Source of the DNA: Pseudopyrenochaeta lycopersici
Taxonomy: Eukaryota > Ascomycota > Dothideomycetes > Pleosporales > Pseudopyrenochaetaceae
Direction: 5' to 3'
Assembly (NCBI GenBank): GCA_003313425.1
Contig: NHZP01000007.1
Span: forward strand, 806,001-870,000
Length of the DNA stretch: 64,000 bases
In this document: positions 55,441-64,000 of the stretch, in pieces
Layout: each line of letters opens with the position of its first letter
How positions within the stretch are numbered: position 1 is the stretch's first letter
Notes under the pieces: model-generated
Database searches by the model: none
What the model saw: the letters and a program-made list of their open reading frames with translations, nothing else
What the model was told of the DNA's origin: nothing
Program-made: the position numbers and the translations under genes

Positions 55441-56778
55441 ATTTATCCCCCCTTTACGTAGTTTAACAACATCTTTTTTCTTTTGTCAAGCATTGCATGG
55501 GCGGCGCTCCCGGGAAAACAGCATACATTATACCCCCTTCTGAGATTGGATATTCTGGGCTTCGATACCCTTCCCTTACTTTCCTTGACGGCGACTGGGC
55601 CTTGAACCGCAGTTGACTCGTGCCCGTGTTGCTAGAACCACCAATATAAACACATAGAATACCTACCTATTTGCGTTCAATGCGATGATGCTGAATATGG
55701 ATTCTATCCAACTGATACACCCGCTGCACATTCCTAAATAGCATCCCTTCTGTTGCCATACTCCAGATTATGATGTCCAATCGGTGTCCCGTCTGTCTTT
55801 TTCCTCTCCCCACCAACAAGGACTAATTTATAGCCGTCCAGCAAAACAGCCCAAGGACATAATAGCGATAGGTAAAGGAACTGCAGCCATCCCGGGCAAA
55901 AAAAAACTCAAATTACTATCATCATTGCGATTTAATACTATCACCTTAGAGCTATGATTAACAAAAGTTTCACCCGTTGGCATCGTGGATTGTCAATTCA
56001 CTGGCAAGGGGTTCAAATTGATTGATTTAGTTCTACCAATGGGGTCTCCTTTACTTTCTGAACGGAAAAAGATCGCTACAATGTCACGACGTTGCTTAGG
56101 ACCGTTGGTTTTTTTAAGGGATTTGCTTCATATAAGTATGAGTTAAAGAAAGGGCGGTTGATGGTCCAGTGCTGGCAGAGTCGGGTGTCGCAGTTCAGAG
56201 GCTGAAGGGTTTTTGTCATGTATGTTTGCTCCATTCTTTCCATAGCTGATGTCCTCAAGTCAGCCTCTCAGCCTGTTATTAAGGGTTCAAGGGTCAAAGG
56301 CCTTTGATCACGAAGACGTCCTTTTCACTGCAAAATGCGAGCAATCATGCTTTAGAGCGCCGTCTTAGACGATTTGATGTTATTTCTCAATTTGGTCATG
56401 AGGACAGCTATCAAGAGTGGAAGAAATCGGTAAATGAAAACCACTCAGGGTTCCTGATGACTACGCACACGATATGTGTGATATCACTGTCTGCCATAAG
56501 CTACGGCGGCCACCTAACTTGACCCGGGCCGGCTATGGATGTGCTTTCTTCCCGCCGCTTTAAAGACGGTTTGGAGCATGGGCGCAGGAGGTTGACCGAC
56601 GTCGAACAGCACATTGTCTTCCTCAACTTCTTCGTCCAACGCATCCTCCTCATCAAGCAGGCCTACCAAGCGTGCTCTCAAGCCACGCTTCTTGTTGCCC
56701 TTCTTAGTCGCCCCGGTCCTAACGTGCCCATTGGGGCGGCGCTGGAGGAAGGGCGTATTTTGCTCATCGAAAACCTCT
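55441..56778. other. convergent 3' flanks, TBC protein and RLI1
   Basis: 1.34 kb of AT-leaning sequence between converging genes. An open frame on the minus strand (56514-56789) overlaps the RLI1 stop but has no conserved content. No RNA gene was seen. Confidence 0.45.
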
Positions 56779-58810
56779 TCAACTCTCATCTTCCAAGAAG
56801 AAGTAGTTCCCGCTCAGTTTCTGCTCCTGGTCGAGCTGAGACTTGTCCTTGTTGATACGAGGACGGTAGGAGTTGGGGTCACGACGGAAGGTGACGTCCA
56901 AGTTCTTCAAGAAGGTGTTACAACCAGTGAGAAGGGATTCAGGCTTATTTGCGCGTGCCTCAACAGCAGGTTGGCCGTCGAAAACGATGACGCGATCAGC
57001 AAGGTAGGTGGCCATGATGAAATCGTGCTCGACGACGAATGCAGTCTTCTTAGAATGCATGATGAAGCGTTTGATGACACGAGAGGCGACGATACGCTGC
57101 TCAGAGTCGAGGTAAGCACTAGGCTCATCGATGAGGTAAATGTCAGCCGGAATACCGAGGGCCAGCACAATAGCGACACGCTGCAATTCACCACCAGAGA
57201 GATTCTGCACCTCTTGATCAATGAAATCGTCCATCTTGAGTGGCTTGTAGACATCAGTCTGGAACTGGGGGCTCAAGAAGGCAGCCTTGATCTTTTTAAA
57301 GAACAATTGGCGCACAGTTCCAGTAAATTTCGGCGTGATTGTCTGCGGCTTCATGCTAATGCTCATCTTTGGGACTTTGATGTTACCGTCAGGCTGCAAA
57401 GCACCAGCAAGCATTTTGCAGAAAGTGGTCTTTCCGGTTCCGTTCTCACCCATCATAACAATAATCTCGGAGTCGGTGAATGCGCCAGTTTCGATTTTGA
57501 GGTGGAAGCTGCCTAAGGTCTTCTCCATTGCAGGATAAGTGTATCCGCGGGAATGATCGATCATGTATTCATCGCCGGCCTCAGCAATACGGAATTGAAG
57601 CGACTCTTCACGGAACCGAAGGTTTTCGGTAGGGATGTTGCCATCCAGGAAGATGTTGATGCCCTCTCGTACAGATGCAGGTAGAGTAACCACACCGTAG
57701 ACGGCTGGCTTACCGTAGAGGACGCAGATGAAGTCGGAGAGGTAGTCCAAAACGGAAAGATCGTGCTCGACAACGATGACATAGTCGTCAGGTCGCAGCA
57801 AGCTGCGAATCTTTCGAGCAGCGGCGAGACGCTGCTTGACATCGAGGAAAGAAGATGGCTCGTCGAACATGTACACATCGGCTTGCTGGACGCAGACCAG
57901 GGCGATGGCAAAACGCTGCAGCTCTCCACCAGATAGTAACTGAACCTCTCGTTCGAAGATGTGTCGCAGCTCTAGGTCATCGATCATTTCGTCGAGGTTG
58001 TCCATCTGCGAACGAGCTTTGATGAGCTTGCCAACGGCACGGTCCGTTCCCTTAATGGCCTTGGGAATCTGATCCACATACTGGGGCTTGACTACAGCCT
58101 TGAGGTTGTCCTCGAGGACCTTGGTGAAGTAGTCTACAATATGTCAACGAGGGCGCCTATTTTGAGATGGCATGCTGCTTACTTTGAAGTTCGGAGCCAC
58201 GGAAGTACTTCAAGATTTCCTCCCAGTCCGGTGGGTTATCGTAGCGGCCCAGATTTGGTTTAAGTTTGCCACTCAGAATCTTCAGCGCAGTGCTCTTGCC
58301 GATACCGTTTGTGCCAACCAAACCCAGCACCTGGCCTGGCCGGGGCATGGGAAGCCTGTGGAGCTTGAAGCTGTTCGCCGAGTATCGATGGGTGACTTGA
58401 GTCTCGAGGTTTGTAGGCAAGTTGATGATGTTGATAGCGTCGAAGGGGCATTTCTTGGGGCAGATACCGCACCCAATACACAGCCGCTCAGAGATGAAAG
58501 CGATCTTGGAAGAGGAATCTACTTCGATGCACAGCTTGCCCGTGCGGACGACGGGGCAGGACTTTTTGCATTCTTGCCTGCATTTCTGGTTCGAGTTAGA
58601 GTGCGTAGAGCCGGAAAGAAGGTGCTACTTGCCTTGGGCTTGCACTGTTATGGCGAACATCCTCATGTTAGCAAGGGCCAAAATTTGTATGGAGGGGTAG
58701 TGGGGTACCTTGTCCGAGTTGACAATGGCAATACTGCGGTGTGTTAATCGAGGGAGTTTACACGCAGGTATTCAGGCAGATGCAACATACCGAGTGAGTT
58801 TGTCAGACAT
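56779..58810 (-). CDS. RLI1: ABCE1/Rli1 ribosome-recycling ATPase
   Basis: Five exons complement(56779..58133, 58183..58585, 58633..58644, 58709..58733, 58791..58810) give 604 residues, near the 608 of yeast Rli1. Domains in order: an Fe-S region with Cys16, 21, 25 and 29 and a second cluster [15 protein letters not shown]1 with Walker [10 protein letters not shown] and LSGGELQR; the hinge; NBD2 with GENGTGKTT and a second LSGGELQR. The protein splits ribosomes after termination and is essential. Exon 3 is 12 nt (CKPK) and is followed by a 47-nt GC-AG intron; the donor AAG|GCAAGT is the usual GC consensus and restores [12 protein letters not shown]. Other introns are 57, 64 and 49 nt. Confidence 0.95.
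58586..58632 (-). other. GC-AG intron in RLI1
   Basis: Read on the minus strand: donor AAG|GCAAGT, acceptor CCAG. It lies between Lys19 and Lys20 of the first Fe-S motif. No GT donor near it keeps the frame and the conserved cysteines. Confidence 0.85.
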
Positions 58811-59248
58811 TTTGGCGGTCGCTGATCGAAGATGTGGCGGCTGTAATTTCGCACACCAAAGTGGACGTGGATTTTGAGCGTCGAAGTGCGTCAGTGGGAG
58901 TGGACGAGAAACCGAGGCAGGCCGGGGCTGCCAGTCAACCGGTGGGCAGGCGTTTAGAGGGAGAGTCTCCAAAGTAGCGCGCACGTTGAGGAGGCGTGAA
59001 AGGACTACAGAGAGAATCGCACGGGTTTCCTACTGACGTTGCAAGCATTCATCGCCGTTGTAAGCATTTTGTGCCGTGTTCTGATTGGCGGCGGGTGCGG
59101 CTGTGCGCTAAGCAGAACAGCGCAGGGGCCGAGCACAAGTCGCTGCCACTGCAGCCCCGACTAAAGGAACCTCCACAACCCTCACCACCACCCACTCCTC
59201 ACCCTTCCAAGAAGACACCCCACTCCCTGCAGTGAGGGGTTTCTAGCC
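58811..59248. promoter_or_regulatory. divergent promoter region, RLI1 / CHD1
   Basis: 438 bases between divergent starts of two housekeeping genes. The last 90 bases before the CHD1 ATG are C-rich with CCACCACCCACTCC-like blocks. No coding signal. Confidence 0.5.
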
Positions 59249-62200
59249 ATGGACTGTGAGTACATTTCCTTTTGACTCGTCGTACGCCTAGCTTTTCCCA
59301 ACAACCCTGCCTGAAATTCCCATTGTCGGCCTTGCTCAGGCCCATCTCCCATCGCTATATCACGTCGATGCATCCAGCAACCGCCCTTTCGCACCTCGTA
59401 ACGATTATCGGCGCCGTCAAGACTGCTTCTACGAGCCTCACAATGCCGGTTACTGTCGCTCCACCCTGCTCGAGGCCTCAACCAACCCTTCGCCCTTTTC
59501 CATCAAGCGGCCATCCATGAACATCGCATTCCATCAGACCTCCATTGCTCAGGCCCTTCCCTTCGATGCTCTTCGCTTTTGGGTTACTTTGGATCGCGTA
59601 ATTTCGCGCTGTCCAACGCACCCGCTCTCAGCCGCTCCGGCACAGACACTGTCGAGATATTGTGCTGACCATCTCTCACAGCCGCGTCCATCGTGATGCC
59701 CTCTTCACCGGGCCATATCGCCTCTCTACCCTATACAAATGGCCATTTGTCACCCCTCGCGGCCCATGTGACCTCTGCGGATAGCCCGCCTGAGCACAGC
59801 GACAGCGATTTGTCCGACGCCAAAGAGCCCGCCGTAGTCGACCAAGCCTCCGATGCCGACGCGCCTGGAGAAGAATACGATGAGGATGAGGAGATAGCAG
59901 TCGCATCTGACTCGTCTGAGGATGTGGACGCTGAGGGCGAGCCGGACGGCGATTACGACTCTGACTCACCGCCATCGGAGCAGGCAGAGAGCGACCGCGC
60001 TCGCAGTTCCATTTCACAGGAGTCGACCAGACCGCCGAAACGGAAAGCAAGCGACGAGAAAGAGGACTACATGACGCAGAATCCCGAGCTATACGGCCTA
60101 CGTCGCAGCGTATGTAACGCCCGTGGTGCCCTCTTTCCGAAAGCTAACTCCAGTCCAGGGTCGTGCCCGCCCTAGTCGTCGGATTGTAAGTCAGGCTTCT
60201 TGATGAAGCGAGTCAAAGTTAATCCATCACAGGTTGATAGTAGTGACGAGGACAATGATTCTGATTCTGATCAGCCTCGCAAACGACAAAGAACCGCCTC
60301 GCGAAAAGGTTTGCCCATCCATGTACTTCCTGTCTGGGGTCACACTAATTGGTCCATATAGCCTCGAACCAGCCGACGCCAATCTACCGGTCAGCAGGCT
60401 CCGAATCCGAGTCGGATGCTTACGTGGGCGCCCGCAAGAACATCCCAAGCAAGAAGGAACGCCAACGCCAGCTACTCGTAGCCGAGGGCCGTCTGCCCCC
60501 ATCTCAAGCTGAAGTCCGCTTTTCTGCACGACGCACCGGTCAGGTCGCGAACTACAATGAAGATGAGGAAGACCCTTTCGAAGAAGACGAAGATGACCTG
60601 ACGCCCAACTACTGGGCGACTGCGACTGAAGAGACCGGACCCATCATTGACAAGATCCTGGATCATCGGCCGAAAGAGGGCACAGGTATTGCACATGACC
60701 TCTAGTACTGTCGCATGCTAATATACTTCAGAACTCGATGCCTACTACGCCCAGAAGAAAGATTTTGATTACTTGGTAAGCACACTGTAGGAATGCTGAC
60801 CTCACCAACATCACTGACCAAGGCTATAGATAAAATGGCAAGACAAGGCTCATTACCACTCGACATGGGAGAACTACCAGTCAGCAGCCTCGTTCAAGGG
60901 CTGGCGGAAGCTGGATAACTATTTCAAAGGCCCTGTTATGAGCGATATGTACTACCATGCGCGCAAAAAGCGAGAGCCTGAGGAATTCGAGCAGCACATG
61001 GTCGCGCGTGAAGCGGAGCGCGAGAGTCAGCTCGACTTCCATGTCGTTGAACGTGTCATCGACTCGAGGGACGGTGAAGACGAGGCAGAGTATTATGTTA
61101 AATGTATGTCCGCTCATCATCATCGGCCCCTTCTTCCCCCCTTTTCGGATTACCTAACCATTGAGTAGGGAAAGGCCTGACTTACGAGTTCTGTACTTGG
61201 GAGCCTGCCTCCCTCGTAAGCCGCTTGTCGCAAGCCGAGATCGATCGTTTCCTCGACCGCTCATCAAATCGTCCCTCCTCTGATGCTCGTGAATCGAACC
61301 TGAATACCCGAAGAAAGTTCGTCAAGTTGGATGAACAACCTGATTACATCAAGTTTGGCAAACTGAGAGCTTTTCAACTCCACGGTGTGAACTTCCTGGC
61401 ACATAACTGGTGCAGAGGCACCAACGTCATCCTGGCTGACGAGATGGGCCTCGGCAAAACGGTCCAAACCGTTGCGTTCATGAACTGGCTGCGCCATGAT
61501 CGGGGACAAGACGGCCCTTTCATATGTGTGGTTCCATTGTCAACCATGCCTGCTTGGGCGGACACATTCAATAATTGGACTCCAGATGTCAATTATGTCA
61601 TCTACACTGGTAGAGAGGAAGCTCGGAGCACTATCCGTGACAAGGAATTGCTTATCGATGGCAACCCTAGAAGAGTCAAGTTTAATGTCCTTCTGACTAC
61701 GTACGAGTATGTACTTGCCGACTGGCAATTTTTATCCAGCATCAAGTGGCAATTCCTTGCTGTCGACGAAGCCCACCGGTTGAAGAACCGCGAATCGCAA
61801 TTATATGAGAAACTACGAGGCTTCAGCGCACCGAGTCGTCTTCTTATCACTGGCACACCCATCCAAAACACGCTTGGAGAGCTGTCTGCTCTGATGGACT
61901 TCCTTATGCCTGGCAAAATCACCGTCGATGAAAATGTAGATCTTGCTTCAGAAGATGCCAGTCAGAAGCTGGCCGAGCTTAGCGCAGCGATCCAGCCATA
62001 TATGATTCGGCGTACAAAGGAGAAGGTAGAAAGCGACCTGCCCCCAAAGTCGGAGAAGATTCTGCGCGTCGAGTTGTCTGATATCCAACTTGAATACTAC
62101 AAGAACATTCTCACGCGTAATTATGAAGCTCTGAACGAAGGCGGTGCTGGTCATAAACAATCGCTCTTGAATATTGTCATGGAACTCAAGAAAGCTAGCA

Positions 62201-64000
62201 ACCACGCTTTACTCTTCCCGAATGCCGAGGCCAAGTTCTTGAAGGAGGATGCTACAAAGGATGAGACATTGAAAGCCCTCATCACAACGAGTGGTAAAAT
62301 GATGCTGCTGGATCGCCTGCTTGGCAAGCTCAAAGCAGATGGCCATCGAGTCCTTATCTTCAGCCAAATGGTTCACATGCTGGACATCCTGACTGATTAC
62401 CTCAAGTTGCGTAACTACACCTTCCAACGATTGGACGGTACAGTGCCCGCAAGTGAAAGAAAGGTTGCTATTGACCACTTCAACGCCCCTGGAAGTGACG
62501 ACTATTGCTTTCTGCTATCCACCAGGGCTGGTGGCCTTGGTATCAATCTGATGACAGCTGACACTGTTATCATCTTTGATTCAGACTGGAATCCTCAAGC
62601 TGACTTGCAAGCTATGGCACGAGCTCATCGTATTGGACAGCAAAAGCCAGTGAGCGTTTATCGTCTGGTGTCAAAAGACACAATTGAGGAAGAGATTCTG
62701 GAGCGCGCTCGCAACAAACGTATGCTTGAGTTTATTACTATTCAGCGTGGTGTGACCGACCGTCAACAGAAGGAGCTGAATGATAAGATGAGCCGCGCTG
62801 CGGCCGAGCCGAATTCCGCCGACGATATCAACAATATCCTCAAACGCCGTGGTCAGAAGATGTTCGAACAATCTGGAAATCAGAAGAAGCTCGAGGAGCT
62901 CGATATTGACGCTGTGCTCGAAAATGCGGAAGAACACAAGACAGAACAAGCTGCCGGCCTCACTTCTGACGGTGGCGAAGAGTTTCTCAAGAATTTTGAG
63001 TACACCGATGTCAAGCTTGATCTCGAGTGGGATGATATCATTCCGAAAGAAGACCTTGATGCCGTCAAAGCCGATATCCAACAGCGAAAGGAGGAGGAAG
63101 AGACCCAAAAGTTGCTTGACGAGAGTGCGCCGCGCAAACGCAAGGCAGCGGCGGCAAGTGCACGAGAGCAACGAGCTGCGAAGAAGCGTGCTCTCGAGGC
63201 CACAAGAGTTGATGTCGATGATGACGAGCCCTCTGAGGATGACAACGTCAAACGCGATCCAAAGCGACCGCTGAACACGAAAGAGACTCGCAACCTTGTT
63301 CGGGCCTATGAACGCTATGGGTCAATTGAACAACGCGGTGACGAGATGCTTCGCGCCGCAAAGCTTGTGGGTCGAGACATGAATGTTGTTAAGAATACAC
63401 TAAACGAAGTCATCGCCGAGAGCCAAAAGCTGGTAAAGGCAGAGCAGACAAGGCTCAAAAATTTGGAGCTCGAAGCCAATAGAGTCCTCACGAAGAAGGA
63501 CAAGAAAGCTGTTCTTTTCGATTTCGGTATGGTGAAGAAGCTGAACGCCGAAACTATTATCGATCGCCCAATCGAGATGCGCCTTCTCAAAGAGGCCATT
63601 GACGTGGTTCCTGATTGGCGTAACTTTCGGATCCCCGACGCGATCAAACCAGCGAGCTACTCCTGTTCATGGGGTGCACGAGAAGATGGTATGCTCTGTA
63701 TTGGCATCTCTCGTCATGGTTATGGTGCTTGGGTCCAGATACGTGACGATTCGGAGCTTGGATTATCCGATAAATTCTATCTTGAAGAGCACCGTGTTGA
63801 TAAGAAAGAGGAACGGACTAAGACAGAAGAAAAGAACGCAAAGTCTCCTGGTGCTGTCCACTTGGTTCGTCGGGCAAATTACCTGCTCACTGTGCTGAAG
63901 GACAAAGCCGGTGTAGATCCTAACGCCAAACGTCTTATGGAGAATCATCACCGTAATAACAAGAAACATCATCTGAATATTGCGCGTCGACAGGAGAAGG
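59249..64000 (+). CDS. CHD1: CHD1-type chromatin remodelling ATPase, 5' part (truncated by window end)
   Basis: Exons 59249..59255, 59682..60109, 60159..60185, 60233..60308, 60362..60685, 60732..60775, 60830..61103 and 61169..64000 (open at the end), at least 1337 residues. Acidic N terminus; double chromodomain about 200-460 (KWQDKAHYHSTWENY, EAEYYVKWKGLTYEFCTWEP); SNF2 ATPase with DEMGLGKT at 484, DEAHRLKN at 593, SQMVHMLDIL and STRAGGLGINL; then the acidic/basic bridge and the SANT-SLIDE region (PDWRNFRIPDAIKPASY, SRHGYGAWVQIRDD). CHD1 spaces nucleosomes over transcribed genes. The first coding exon, ATG GAC T, is only 7 nt and precedes a 426-nt intron; the ATG at 59696 is a fallback start. 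Other introns are 45-65 nt. Confidence 0.9.

Noticed and set aside
56010..56300. Possible tRNA B-box-like strings (GGTTCAAATTG, GGGTTCAAGGGTC)
   Set aside because: The required trailing CC and a matching A box and acceptor stem are missing; no cloverleaf could be drawn.
56514..56789. 91-codon minus-strand frame overlapping the RLI1 stop codon
   Set aside because: The overlapping ATG is in the RLI1 terminal codons, there is no domain, and RLI1 ends at its usual GNYFFLED position.
56614..57516. 300-codon plus-strand frame inside RLI1
   Set aside because: Antisense to a conserved ABC ATPase exon; codon mirror effect.

Overview
The window looks like nuclear DNA of a filamentous ascomycete (Pezizomycotina), most likely a Dothideomycete. 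It has dense genes on both strands, short spliceosomal introns (mostly 47-90 nt, GTRNGY donors and YAG acceptors), CT-rich leaders, and a gene set typical of such fungi. The class assignment rests on protein flavour and is not proven. I see 23 protein genes and no tRNA, rRNA, CRISPR or intact transposon. Most genes are split, so I rebuilt their exons by hand from splice signals, reading phase and conserved protein motifs.

Layout. 0.3-17.8 kb: ankyrin protein (-), PAP2 lipid phosphatase (+), CLC chloride/proton antiporter (-), mitochondrial HMG-box protein (-), mitochondrial branched-chain aminotransferase (-), SCY1-like pseudokinase (+), amino-acid permease (+), phospholipid methyltransferase OPI3 (+). 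18.6-27.3 kb: beta-tubulin (-), alkaline ceramidase (-), prefoldin subunit 1 (+), branched-chain ketoacid dehydrogenase E2 (-), a gene-free AT-rich interval holding a perfect 29-nt inverted repeat, casein kinase 2 beta (+). 28-43.5 kb: a 7.5-kb gene for a 2435-residue low-complexity modular protein (-), an 818-residue disordered protein (-), replication factor Sld3 (-). 43.9-50.2 kb: a gene-poor accessory-looking pocket with a small secreted Cys protein (-) and two F-box-type proteins. 50.2-64 kb: a Spartan (SprT+UBZ) protease with an apparent one-base frameshift (-), a TBC Rab-GAP (+), RLI1/ABCE1 (-) and the 5' part of CHD1 (+, running off the window).

How the genes relate. There is no biosynthetic cluster or operon-like unit. 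Functional links exist but look incidental: the BCAT and BCKDH-E2 genes act in the same mitochondrial branched-chain amino-acid pathway about 14 kb apart. The PAP2 phosphatase, OPI3 and ceramidase are all membrane-lipid enzymes. Sld3, CHD1 and the Spartan protease act on chromatin or replication.

Most unusual items: the giant WG/poly-Lys module protein; a GC-AG intron next to a 12-nt micro-exon inside the Fe-S domain of RLI1; 17-nt micro-exons in OPI3 and the Spartan gene; a stop-free 51-nt intron in the HMG-box gene; and the 29-nt inverted repeat between BCKDH-E2 and CK2 beta. I did not find a convincing wholly new defence or mobile system.
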